Below, in pieces: positions 34,130 through 45,497 of a stretch of DNA of 64,000 bases (position 1 is its first letter; the number at the start of each line of letters is the position of its first letter). A program made the position numbers and the translations under genes. Source of the DNA: Haematobia irritans (lineage: Eukaryota; Arthropoda; Insecta; Diptera; Muscidae); the NCBI RefSeq assembly GCF_050003625.1, contig NC_134399.1:220714975-220778974 (forward strand), in the 5' to 3' direction. The notes beneath the pieces are model-generated. The model worked only from the letters and a program-made list of their open reading frames with translations. It made no database searches and was not told where the DNA came from.

Positions 34130-35061
34130 AAGGGTGATTTGTTAAGAGCTTGATAACTTTAAAAAAAAAAAAACGCATAAAATTTGCAAAATCTCATCGG
34201 TTCTTTATTTGAAACGTTAGATTGGTCCATGACATTTACTTTTTGAAGATAATTTCATTTAAATGTTGACCGCGGCTGCGTCTTAGGTGGTCCATTCGGA
34301 AAGTCCAATTTTGGGCAACTTTTTCGAGCATTTCGGCCGGAATAGCCCGAATTTCTTCGGAAATGTTGTCTTCCAAAGCTGGAATAGTTGCTGGCTTATT
34401 TCTGTAGACTTTAGACTTGACGTAGCCCCACAAAAAATAGTCTAAAGGCGTCAAATCGCATGATCTTGGTGGCCAACTTACCGGTCCATTTCTTGAGATT
34501 AATTGTTCTCCGAAGTTTTCCCTCAAAATGGCCATAGAATCGCGAGCTGTGTGGCATGTAGCGCCATCTTGTTGAAACCACATGTCAACCAAGTTCAGTT
34601 CTTCCATTTTTGGCAACAAAAAGTTTGTTAGCATCGAACGATAGCGATCGCCATTCACCGGAACGTTGCGTCCAACAGCATCTTTGAAAAAATACGGTCC
34701 AATGATTCCACCAGCGTACAAACCACACCAAACAGTGCATTTTTCGGGATGCATGGGCAGTTCTTGAACGGCTTCTGGTTGCTCTTCACTCCAAATGCGG
34801 CAATTTTGCTTATTTACGTAGCCATTCAACCAGAAATGAGCCTCATCGCTGAACAAAATTTGTCGATAAAAAAGCGGATTATCTGCCAACTTTTCTAGGG
34901 CCCATTCACTGAAAATTCGACGTTGTGGCAGATCGTTCGGCTATTCATGATGAAATGTCAAAGCATACTGAGCATCTTTCTCTTTGACACCATGTCTGAA
35001 ATCCCACGTGATCTGTCAAATACTAATGCATGAAAATCCTAACCTCAAAAGAATCACCCTT
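34130..35061 (-). mobile_element. rosa-like (DD41D) element derivative, copy 3
   Basis: Ends as in the other copies, TA at 34128-34129 and 35062-35063. The left flank is R1 and the right flank a CGTGAGT-rich repeat. 932 bp. Confidence 0.9.
34236..34948 (-). pseudogene. DD41D transposase fragment, copy 3
   Basis: The catalytic region is complete (SDEAHFW, QQDGATCHTA, TPLDYFLWGYVK, ending NEIIFKK), open from 34889 to 34236. The element's own ATG (34948) is followed by a different deletion joint (ATGAATAGCCGAACGATC) that throws the frame, so only internal initiation at 34889 region would give the catalytic part. One substitution in the VTVNGD block gives VPVNGD. The N-terminal DNA-binding domain is missing. 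Confidence 0.88.
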
Positions 35062-35063
35062 TA

Positions 35064-35605
35064 TTAGAGGTGTGCACGTGACACGAAATTGTCATGACTC
35101 ACGAACATTTTCGTGATTCGTGCGTGAGTCGTGAGTCACGCTCATGACAACAGCGTGAGTGTGCGTGAGCGTGATTAACAAACCAAAATGTCGTGAGTGA
35201 GCGTGAGTCACGAAAATAATATCTTCGTGAGTGTGCGTGAGTAACGAAATACACTGACGAAAATATTCCTGCTCACCAACATAAAACGCTTAAGAGTTAA
35301 ATTCAATTACAATTTTGTGACACCTGGGATGTTAAGAGTTTAATAACACTCTCGATTTTAATAATGCTCATGTTTTCAGACACTTCGGTAAAGTAAATTA
35401 ATCATAAAATTATTCGTGAGTCACGATATTTTTCGTGAGTTACTATATTTTTCGTGAGTCACGGTATTTTTCGTAGTCACGACGTTTTCGTGCGTAAGTA
35501 CAAATTTTCTTTTCGTGAGTGTGCGTGAGTCCTACCAAAAAATATCGTGCGTGAGTATGATTTTTCAGTCGTGAGTGTGCGTGAAAAGTCAGATGAAAAA
35601 TTCGT
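35064..35605. repeat. CGTGAGT-motif repeat
   Basis: Opens TTAGAGGTGTGCACGTGACAC and is dominated by dozens of CGTGAGT/CGTGAGTCACG words, in both orientations, in two clusters (35085-35260 and 35410-35600) separated by an AT-rich spacer. Several contain TGAGTCA. No inverted termini or coding region recognised. Confidence 0.8.
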
Positions 35606-35816
35606 TTTCTTTCGGACCAAGAAGTCAAAACATTGATTTAAAAGAAAAAATACATCCAGATTTAAAATCTAGAGTTATTTTAAACCCTCTATTGGGATGT
35701 TAAAATAGGATATATGTAAAAATGTTCAAGTGGGAGGCTAAAACATGGACTAAACTAAACCAAATTTAGCTTTACTCTTTATGGACCTAAAATACTTTAT
35801 GTCCAGATTTAATCTG

Positions 35817-37540
35817 CACTGTTAGAAAAATATGTTTTTCATATGTTCCGATATAAACAAAATGTGTTTCGGGCACGATTTTAAACCACAATATATTTAA
35901 GTGCGAACATGTAATTTTCCTAAACTAAAACTAAATGTTTGAGACATCTATGTTAATATGTTAGAATATATTATGTTTGGGGCATGAATGTTTCATAAAA
36001 ATCATATGTGTGAATACAAACATATATAAATTTACAAATTTCAACTAAACATATAAACATACATATGTTGTGATATTTTATTCAAAGCGACAGAGAGAGT
36101 ATAGAGAGAAATAGAGATGGAAACCGGGAGAGTTGACGAAAGATATCAATATAACACAGCGAAAGAGTCAAAAGAGAACAATTTCTGTGAAACTGCTTGT
36201 ATGTTGTTTCGGAAAACTGTTTTATGATAAGGCCAAAAATTTGATATGTTTAAGTCTAAATATTATTTAATTTGAATAAAGAGAATATACATTCTGAACC
36301 AAGAGAATAGACATTTGAAAAACAAACAGCTTATGTTTTCGCCTTGAGAGCAGCATTTTATGTATGTGTGGACATGTGTTTTGTTTATCATTTTGGCATT
36401 ATTTTTTTCTTGGTTCGTTAAAAGAAATCAGGGGTCTTCATAAAAATAACGAAAGGGCACTATACTCTTTTTAGAGTTGGGACGGTAAAATGAAATAAGG
36501 AGGAAATAGTGAAAAATTACACAGTAAAATGTAAAAAAACAAAGTTTAGTTTCTCTTTATTAAAAAGTAGTCCACGAGGAGTTGACGGACACCATCAAAT
36601 ATAAAAGCGGGCATTAAGTTCGACTTTTACAGCTAAAACAATTTAAAAAGTTTATTTTCTTTAAAATGAATTATTAAAGAAAAATAAAAGGAATTTTAGA
36701 GCGATGGTGTTAAATGCTAGTAAAAAACTGTTCACTTCTAAATAAATTTATGTTTATATTATAAAATTATGTATGTATGTTTATACTCGACTCCACGTTC
36801 TTCTTTTGTTAGTTTTTGAATTCCTTCCAAATTTTAAAGTTTTGTACAAAAACAGTTTTTTATTACAAGATTGTTATTTTTGCAATAAAAAATAATATTT
36901 TATCCAAAAATCATTCAATTTCGTTTATATCAAGCACTGTTACTGACTATAAATCTTTAATAACGCACATTTCGATGTTTCATTTAAAAAAATTAATATA
37001 GTATAAATATAAATGTGTAAATTAAAAAAAATGTTCGGTCGGAGCAGGGATTGAACCCACGACCCTTTGCATGCCAGGCAGACATGGGCTCGTGGGCGCT
37101 GCAAACTATGCTATATAAATGTAACTTAAAACGATAATTATCTACTGGTGACTATAACAGCTACGTAGCCCAGTGGATAGTGTGTTGGCTTACAAACTGT
37201 ATGGTCCTCGGTTCGATTCTCCGTGCAGGCGAAAGGTAAAATTTAAAAAATTTATAAAAGTGAATAATTTCTTAAACATTATTTGTATTACAGAGAAAGG
37301 TGCCAATAACTAAAAAATTTCGTGGAAGTGAAAGTTACGAGTATGTTAGGGAATGAGCACAATCGTGTTTGGGAAAAATTCTTCCAAGCATATAATATTT
37401 TTGGCTCAAAATGCTTCCAAACATATAATATGTTCACATAAAACAAACATATTAATGTTTCGGCAGTATGCAATAATATATGTGCTTCCTGCAAAATATG
37501 TTTGGAACATATGTTAAAGAAGCGATTTTTTTTGAGGGTG
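35817..37540 (+). mobile_element. CACTG-ended element, subfamily A, copy 2
   Basis: 1724 bp, colinear with copy 1. TG on both sides (35815-35816, 37541-37542). Two differences stand out. A 34-bp stretch at 36605-36638 (with GCGGGCATTAAGTTCGA) is absent from copy 1. A deletion after GCAGACATG (about 37086) removes the 5' half of the type-1 tRNA-like module. The type-2 module is intact (A-box 37166-37176, B-box 37210-37220). Confidence 0.8.
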
Positions 37541-37707
37541 TGGAGGTTGGTCTATGTTATCTGGGGGCTAGATGAAAACGTGAAGGTTGTGGCGTCAATA
37601 TTTTAATTGGATATGTTTTGTTGATATTTTTTCTGACTTTATTTATAAATATTCAATCTTTTTTTTTGCTACACTTAAAACTACTCGTTTTTGTTTCGTC
37701 CTAAATA

Positions 37708-38677
37708 CACGGATGAAAAAGACTGTTTTTCATATGTTTGGCTATAAACATTATATGTTTGGAACACAAATTTTTAAACACAATATTTTTGAGTGCAAGC
37801 ATATAATGTTCATAAACTAGCATAACATGTTTGGGACATATATGTTAATATGTTAGAACATATTATGTTTGGGACATAAAATGTTTGTAAATATAATATG
37901 CTTGGATGCAAACATATATTCATTTAGAAATAGCCTATAAACATATATGTGTTTAGTAGCTTGGAGCGCTATTTAACAGGGAGCGATATTGAATTAAGTT
38001 GGTGGTTGTTGCTTGTTATTACAAAATTAACATTTTATTTTTAATTGGGCAATTGATCAGCTACTTCTTTGATCCTTACAAACTGTGTGGTCCGCAGTTC
38101 GAATCCCCGTACGGCAAAAGGTAAAATTAAAATAAAAAAAATCATACAATTGAATAATTTCTTCTAAAATGTTTGTATTACAGAAAAAGGTGCTAAGAAC
38201 TAAAAAATCTCGTGGAAGTGAGAAAGATGTGGGGGAATTGGGCAGAAACAAAATTTTGAGCATTCAGGTCGAAAACCTATGTTGTTAGCACCTATATTAC
38301 CTGTTTATTTTCATAATTCATTATGATTGTAAATATATAAATAAATAAATAAAATTTTGAGCACAATATTGTTTGGGAGAATTTTTTTTAAGCATATAAT
38401 ATTTTTGGGTGCAAAATGCTTCCAAACATATCATATGTTTACATAATAACATATTGTTTTTTGGAAGACAACATTATTGAATTTGGATGCAAAAATACAA
38501 AATGTTTGGAACTTCGACTACCCAAACATATATTGTTTAGACCAATATGCTTTCAAACATATTATATATTGGAAGAGATCAAACATAGAAATATTTGGGC
38601 AATACCCAAAAATGTATATGCTTGAAGCAAAATATGTTTGGGAGTATATGTTACAGAAGCGATTTTTTGTGAGCGTG
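37708..38677 (+). mobile_element. CACGG-ended element, subfamily B, copy 1
   Basis: 970 bp. Starts CACGGATGAAAAAGACTG and ends TTTTTTGTGAGCGTG; TA on both sides. It keeps AAACATAT words at both ends, the 3' half of the type-2 tRNA-like module (TTACAAACTGTGTGG, GTTCGAATCCCC) and the conserved TGTATTACAGAAAAAGGTG block. The A-box is lost, so pol III activity from it is unlikely. Confidence 0.8.
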
Positions 38678-39134
38678 TAGTTAAATACATAATCCATACC
38701 TAAGGCTAAGGATAGATAACAAACGCTGATTAACATCCATCAGAGAAAATCCCGCAAAAAAGTTTAATTAGAATATCATGTCATGGAATTTAATCTCCAT
38801 CAATTTTATCCACAATAAATGTTTCCTCCACCGAGAAGACAAGTCATCTGAAAACTTTCTAATCAAATCACCTGTCGAAAGTTTCAATTTCATGTCTCTT
38901 TTTGCATACTGTCATCTCATCTCCATTCTCATCGTTCTACAACGGGTAAAGTAGTTTTATAAAAATGTTTTAATTAAAATTCATTTTGTACCGTAGTGTC
39001 GGAATCGATGGCAAATGCCATTAATTCACTCATTTCATTTGAATATATCGCTCACATTGTCAACATAATCGACAATTAAATCACTTTGGTAAAAGTTTAC
39101 CAAAGGAGTAATGACAAGTTGTCATTCAGTTCCA
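38678..39134. other. interval between two subfamily-B elements
   Basis: AT-rich sequence with no recognised gene or repeat boundary. Confidence 0.5.
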
Positions 39135-40111
39135 CACGGTTGAAAAAGACTGTTTTTCATATGTTTGGCTATAAATATTATATGTTTGGAACACAAATTT
39201 TTAAACACAATATTTTTGAGTGCAAGCATATAATGTTCATAAACTAGCATAACATGTTTGGGACATATATGTTAATATGTTAGAACATATTATGTTTGGG
39301 ACATAAAATGTTTTTAAATATAATATGCTTGGATGCAAACATATATTAATTTAGAAATAGCCTATAAACATATATGTGTTTAGTAGCTTGGAGCGCTATT
39401 TAACTGGGTGCGATATTGAATTAAGTTGGTGGTTGTTGCTTGTTATTATAAAATTAACATTTTATTTTTCCTTGGGCAATTGATCAGCTACTTCTTTGAT
39501 CCTTACAAACTGTGTGGTCCGCTGTTCGAATCCCCGTCCGGCAAAAGGTAAAATTAAAATAAAAAAAATTATAGAATTGAATAATTTCTTCTACAATGTT
39601 TGTATTACAGAAAAAGGTGCTAAGAACTAAAAAATCTCGTGGAAGTGAGAAAGATGTCGGGGAATATACAATTGGTCAGAAACAAAATTTTGAGCATTCA
39701 GGTCGAAAACCTATGTTGTTAGCACCTATATTACCTGTTTATTTTCATAATTCATTATGATTGTAAATATATAAATAAATAAATAAAATTTTGAGCACGA
39801 TATTGTTTGGGAGAATTTTTTTTAAGCATATAATATTTTTGGGTGCAAAATGCTTCCAAACATATTATATGGTCACATAATAACATATTGTTTTTTGGAA
39901 GATAACATTATTGAATTTGGATGCAAAAATACAAAATGTTTGGAACTTAGACTACCCAAACATATATTGTTTAGACCAATATGCTTTCAAACATATTATA
40001 TATTGGTAGAGATCAAACATATAAATGTGTGGGCAATACCCAAAAATGTATATGCTTGAAGCAAAATATGTTTGGGAGTATATGTTACAGAAGCAATTTT
40101 TTGTGAGGGTG
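39135..40111 (+). mobile_element. CACGG-ended element, subfamily B, copy 2
   Basis: 977 bp, nearly identical in layout to copy 1; CA on both sides (39133-39134, 40112-40113). Same direction as copy 1, only 457 bp away. Confidence 0.8.
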
Positions 40112-40680
40112 CAGGCCTGTGCTACTTCCCATTTTATAACAAAACCAAAAGACATCTATAGCTGGCAATAAACCCAAAGGTAAGCAATGGAAAGGTGTGA
40201 TTATAAAATTATCTCAATTTTCCATAATAAAATTTACAAGACTCGTACAAGGTAATCAAGTGTGGGAGGGTAACAAAGAAGATTGGGTAAATTGAAAATG
40301 CTCTGTTTAATCCCAGAGGATACTTGTCTGTTGGCAAACAAAATTAATAAATGGTAAACCGAATTTTAAATAATGGCACAAAAAAGGGAGCGAGCCATAA
40401 ACGGGGAATGCCATTTGGTTTATAGAGAAGAAACTTAAACAGAATTTCAATATTAAATTGAACCCGAAGGATCATTAATTAAATCAACAAATAGTATTTT
40501 ATTCAAATTTGTGTATGTGTAGTAGAAATTATAGGAAGGCCAATGGGGGCTTTTCATTTTGAGTCAATAATTTTCGTGGCATTGAGAGGGTGACTTAGCT
40601 TTGGTCGTGGATGTAATACATGATGTACAGTAGCGTGCAAAACCGAAAAAAATAAAAATTATTTTTATTTATTATTTATA
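40112..40680. other. AT-rich interval, nothing recognised
   Basis: No gene, RNA or bounded repeat is visible before the R2 leader begins. Confidence 0.5.
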
Positions 40681-42032
40681 TTTTTATAACCTCCACCATA
40701 GGATGGGGGTATATTAACTTTGTCATTCCGTTTGTAACATATCGAAATATTGCTCTAAGAGCCCATAAAGTATATATATTCTGGGTCGTGGTGAAATTCT
40801 GAGTCGATCTGAGCATGTCCGCCCGTCCGTCCGTCTGTTGAAATCACGCTAACTTCCGAACGAAACAAGCCATCGACTTGAAATTTGGCACAAGTAGTTG
40901 TTATTGATGTAGGTCGGATGGTATTGCAAATGGGCCATATCGGTCCACTTTTACGTATAGTCCTCATATAAGCGGATCCCCAAATTTGGATCTCCGATCC
41001 TCTAAGAGAAGCAAATTTCATCCGATCCGGCTAAAATTTTGTACATGGTGTTAGTATATGGTCTCTAACAACCATGGAAAAATTGGTCCCCATCGGTCCA
41101 TAATTATATATAGTCCCCATATAAACCGATCCCCCGATTTGGCTTGCGGAGCCTCTAAGAGAAGCAAATTTCATCCGATCCGGCTGAAATTTGGTACATA
41201 GTGTTGGTATATGGTCTCTAACAACCGTACAAAAATTAGTCCACATCGGTCCACAATTATATATAGCCCCCATATAAACCGATCCCCCGATTTGGCTTGC
41301 GGAGCCTCTAAGAGAAGCAAATTTCCTCCGATCCGGCTGAAATTGGGTACATGGTGTTGGTATATGGTCTCTAATAACCATGCAAAAATTGGTTCAATCA
41401 GTCCATAATTATATATAGCCCCCATATAAACCGATCCCCAGATTTGACCCCGGGTGCCTTTCGGAGAAGCAAAATTCATCCGATCTGCTTGAAATTTGGT
41501 ACGTGGTGGTAGTATATGATATTTAACAACCATGCCAAAAGTGGTCCATATCAGTCCATAATCATATATAGCCCCCAAATAAACAGATCCCGAGATTTGG
41601 TTTTGAAGCCACTTGGAGGAATAAATTTCATCCGAGCCAGTTGAAATTTGGTACATTGTGCTTGTATATGGCCGTTAACAACCATGCCTAACTAGGTCCA
41701 TATCGGTCTATAGTTATATATAGCCCTCAGATAAATCTATCCCCAATCACAAAAAAATTGGTCCATATCAAGGTCATAATTGAATATAGCCCACATATAA
41801 GCGACCTCCATATTTCTATTCTGGCTCTCTACGTACTGTGCAAAAGTCCACATCAATTCGTAATTATTTGTAGATTTACCTATACATACCTTTTTTGTCT
41901 AATATATACCACGTATCTAACAATTTAGAAAACGATTTTAAGAAGTTTTAAGATACCACAACCCAATTAATTCGATTGTGGATGACAGTCTTTCGTAGAA
42001 GTTTCTACGCAATCCATGGTGGAGGGTACATA
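40681..42032 (+). repeat. R2 dispersed repeat, copy b
   Basis: 5' end with CCTCCACCATAGGATGGGGG, the GTCCGCCCGTCCGTCCGTC block, then units with GTACATGGTGTTAG-type landmarks at 41041, 41194, 41347, 41499 and 41651 (152-153-bp period). It reaches CAATCCATGGTGGAGGGTAC, where the mariner begins. The final hairpin and ACTTGTT are not found beyond the mariner. Confidence 0.8.
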
Positions 42033-42828
42033 ACAGGTTGGCTGATAAGTCCCCGGTCTAACAAAGAAAAACGCATTTTTTTTTCAAAATTCGTTTTTAT
42101 TATTCAACATAGTTCCCTTCAAGAGCGATACAACGATTATAACGACCTTCCATTGTTTTTATACCATTTTGGTAGTACTCCTTCGGTTTTGCCTCAAAAT
42201 AGGCCTCAGTTTCGACGATCACCTTTTCATTGCAGCCAAATTTTTTCCCTGCGAGAATCCTTTTGAGGTCTGAGAACAAGAAAAAGTCGCTGGGGGCCAG
42301 ATCTGGAGAATACCGTGGGTGGGGAAGCAATTTGAAGCCCAATTCATGAATTTTTGCCATCGTTCTCAATGACTTGTGGCACGGTGCGTTGTCTTGGTGG
42401 AACAACACTTTTTTCTTCTTCATATGGGGCCGTTTTGCCGCGATTACGACCTTCAAACGCTCCAATAACGATGGTTTTTCCCTTCTCAAGATAATAGATA
42501 AAAATTATTCCATGCGCATCCCAAAAAAACAGAGGCCATTACTTTGTCAGCAGACTTTTGAGTCTTTCCACGCTTCGGAGACGGTTGACCGGTCGCTGTC
42601 CACTCAGCCGACTGTCGATTGGACTCAGGAATGTAGAGATGGAGCCATGTTTCATCCATTGTCACATACCGACGGAAAAACTCGGTTGTATTACGAGTTA
42701 ACAGCTGCAAACATCGCTCAGAATCATCAACACGTTGTTGTTTTTGGTGGCACAGAGCTTCCGCATATCCAAATATTGATGAATGATATGACCAACACGT
42801 TCCTTTGATATCTTTAAGGCCTCTGCTA

Positions 42829-44117
42829 AAGGGTGATACGGTCAAAATTTGGTCGCGTGTAAATCGGTGAAATCGTTTATTTAAAAAATCAAATTAAATT
42901 TCTTTTTCAAGTTCAATTGGTATAAAATTCAGGAAAGATACTCAGTTAGGCTTTCGCTTTCCCAAATCCGAATTGCCGGGCCTCACGCTTGACACATGCC
43001 ATCAGATTTTGTACAGCCACCTTGTCCACCTTCTTCGCCGCAGAAAGCCAGTTTGCCTTGAACTGCTGCTCGTCCTTAGCAGTTTTTTTGGTCTTCTTTA
43101 GGTTCCGCTTGACAATAGCCCAGTATTTCTCAATTGGGCGGAGCTCTGGCGTGTTGGGAGAGTTCTTGTCCTTGGGAACCACCTGCACGTTGTTGCAGGT
43201 GGCCACTCCATGGCCTTTTTACCGTAATGGCAAGATGCCAAATCCGGCCAAAACAGTACGGAACAACCGTGTTTTTTTCAGGAAAGGCAGCAGACGTTTA
43301 TTCAAACACTCTTTCACGTAAATGTCTTGGTGGACAGTCCTGGAAGCTATGAAAATGCTGCTTTTCAAGCAACAGGTACAGATGGCTTGCCAAACCAGAT
43401 ATTTCTTTGCGAACTTTGACAGTTTTATGTGCTTGAAAATATCTGCTACCTTTCCCCTTCCTTTTGCCGTATAAAACTCCTGTCCCGGTAGCTGCTTGTA
43501 GTCGGCTTTGACGTAGGTTTCGTCGTCCATTACCACGCAGTCAAACTTCGTCAGCATCGTCGTGTACAGCCTCCGGGATCGCGCTTTGGCCGTCGTATTT
43601 TGTTTATCATCGCGATTTGGAGTCACTACCTTCTTGCAAGTCGATAGTGCGGCTCGTTTTTTGGCTCGATGCACAATTGTAGACGATACATCCAGCTTAT
43701 TTGCGGCATCTCGGAGAGAGAGGTTAGGGTTTCGCTTGAAACTACCGGCAACTCTCTTTGTCGTCTCAGCGGCTTCCGGTTTTCGATTTCCCCCGATCCA
43801 GACTTCCTGGCTGTCGACAAACGTTCCCCAAACACTTTAATTACATTTGTAACGGTTGATTTGGCAACTTTTAGCGATTTTGCCAGCTTTGCGTGCGAGT
43901 AGCTCGGATTTTCGCGATTCGCGAGCAATATTTTGATACGCTGCTCTTCTCGCTTGGACGGCATTTTGACAACTGAAGAGTGAATTCCAAAATCAAAATA
44001 GGAGCAACATTCTACACACACACACCTTCAAAATGAGGGGTGTTCAGGGTTTTTAAATGCAAAATTGAAAGAAATACGTCAAGTTTATATTGACCAAATT
44101 TTGACCGTATCACCCTT
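42829..44117 (-). mobile_element. ITmD37E-type element, copy 2 (nested)
   Basis: 1289 bp with the same ends as 5356-6636, flanked by TA (42827-42828, 44118-44119), inside the Himar1-like mariner. Joining the flanks at one TA restores the mariner codon order, so the insertion was simple and is younger than the mariner. Confidence 0.93.
42946..43964 (-). pseudogene. DD37E transposase, copy 2, frameshifted
   Basis: ATG at 43964 (MPSKREEQRIKILLANRE) is the likely true start. HTH segments are as in copy 1. A lost G in a G run near 43795 shifts the frame after ARKSGSG. From about 43674 to 43270 the correct frame carries VMDDETYVKADYKQ (first D) and YVKECLNKRLLPF. Another shift near 43270 precedes the second-acid region, whose PDLASCHYG motif is damaged. 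The last frame (43206-42946) holds NNVQVVPKDKN, RPIEKYWAIVKRNL (E) and an intact C-terminus ending GFGKAKA. Copies 1 and 2 carry different lesions. Confidence 0.9.
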
Positions 44118-44569
44118 TATCTCGATCAACTTCATTTTACGGTCATTCAAAATCATTTTGTGGATTTTTTATATTTTCGTCGGTAACCACCTCTTTCAGG
44201 CGTCCACTGCGTTCACCGTCCTCCGTGCTCATTTCACCACGCTTGAATTTTGCATACCAATCAATTATTGTTGATTTCCCTGGGGCAGAGTCCGGAAACT
44301 CATTATCAAGCCAAGTTTTTGCTTCCACCGTATTTTTTCCCTTCAGAAAACAGTATTTTATCAAAACACGAAATTCCTTTTTTTTCATTTTTTTTTCACA
44401 ATAACAAAAGTTGCTTCACAAAAGACGCTATCTCACAAACTAATTGACTTACGGACGTCAAATTTTGACACGAATCCGTTGAAGGTTTATACTATATAAA
44501 AATAATATGCATTTAATACTAGCGAAGCCATCTATGTGGCAGATCGGGGACTTATCAGCCAACCTGTTA

Positions 44570-45357
44570 TGTGTTTGTATTCACATCCTGTTTCATGTGA
44601 TTTGCAACTGAGTTAATTGCCCATCACTATGTGGCCAAGTGTGACCATGCGAAAATGAATGATAAACGATCAGAAATCAATGTTAACACCGATTGAATGT
44701 TAAGAGGTGCCCATATATCACAATCATGTGGAACTCTCTCCAAAAGATTTATGTATGTGAACCATTTAATATTTTCTATCAATAAATTTCTATTTCAAAG
44801 TTAAGACCATGACTTTGACATTAATTTATGTTTTTCCTATAGAATCCGGAAAATAAGGTGAGAGAAACTAAAATTAAAATCAAGTGCAAACGGAAAATGT
44901 GTATCGTTGCATAGAAAATAATATCATAATTTTTACGTTAAAATAATTTTGTGTAATACGGCTTTGAAGAACAAAGGGATGTGTTCTAAAATTAAAAATA
45001 GTTTTCCTTTGCGGTCGCGATATTGATTTGAACAAACGTTGCATATATTTGAATTTGGAGTAAATGCGAATTTCTAGTTTCCATGATAACTATCTAATTA
45101 AAACATCAACCCGGTGTTAACCGTGAAACGAATGAGGAAAACGAGTGATTGGGAACGTAGCATAAAGCACCAAAGACACAGTTCCTAAAACTACTTATAT
45201 TTTGTTTGAACGACGACAAAATATATTGTATGTACGGGGACAATATGTGCTACCATATTGTCCCCGTACATACAATATTGGTATACCGATGGGAGACCTA
45301 TATTCGAAAAAAAAATGAACTGAGTGAAAGGAAAATTACGATGTTATTATATTTTTT
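44570..45357. other. AT-rich interval with a 25-bp perfect hairpin
   Basis: No gene recognised; the notable content is the inverted repeat at 45223-45278. Confidence 0.5.
45223..45278. repeat. 25-bp perfect inverted repeat, 6-nt loop
   Basis: Left arm 45223-45247 (begins ATATTGTATGTACGGGG), loop TGCTAC, right arm 45254-45278, complementary at all 25 positions. Unusually GC-containing (CGGGGAC) for its surroundings. It could be a foldback, an RNA hairpin if transcribed, or an assembly or replication artefact. Confidence 0.85.
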
Positions 45358-45497
45358 GTAGTAACTTGGCATGGAAAAATGTTTCAATAGTGACGGCACT
45401 TTTGCGATGAGTTTTAGATATCGTATACGACTGTTTTCGACGTGGTAGGGATTCTCAGAAGTGCCGTAAAATTCCAAAAAAGTTGGCAGGGAAATAT
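45358..45497 (+). repeat. LINE 5' repeat block, left copy
   Basis: About 140 bp starting GTAACTTGGCATGG and containing ATAGTGACGGC and GATTCTCAGAAG. Repeated in the same direction at 47348-47493, after the LINE body. Taken as the LINE 5' untranslated region because coding traces follow it. Confidence 0.6.

Larger units (their letters stand above)
42100..44388 (-). pseudogene. Himar1-like mariner transposase, split by DD37E element
   Basis: Begins at 44388 with MKKKEFRVLIKYCFLKGK and the N-terminal paired helix-turn-helix region (GKSTIIDWYAKFKRGEMS). A one-base loss after DENIK shifts the frame. The DD37E element is inserted at a TA within the GAGATAGCAGAGG codons. Beyond it, the 42845-42486 frame keeps QQRVDDSERCLQLLTRNT and VTMDETWLHLY (first D). 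An extra T and a further small deletion near 42510-42480 break it again. The 42489-42100 frame keeps VLFHQDNAPCHKSL (second D) and HPRYSPDLAPSDFFLF (third D), with 34 residues between them as in all mariners, and ends ALEGNYVE. The family-typical PP in this block is PR here. Non-functional. Confidence 0.93.
42033..44567 (-). mobile_element. Himar1-like (irritans group) mariner, interrupted
   Basis: Inverted ends ACAGGTTGGCTGATAAGTCC and its complement at the right, flanked by TA (42031-42032, 44568-44569). The ends and protein are very close to the horn-fly Himar1 group. Subtracting the DD37E insertion (42829-44117) leaves about 1.24 kb, nearly full length. Confidence 0.93.
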
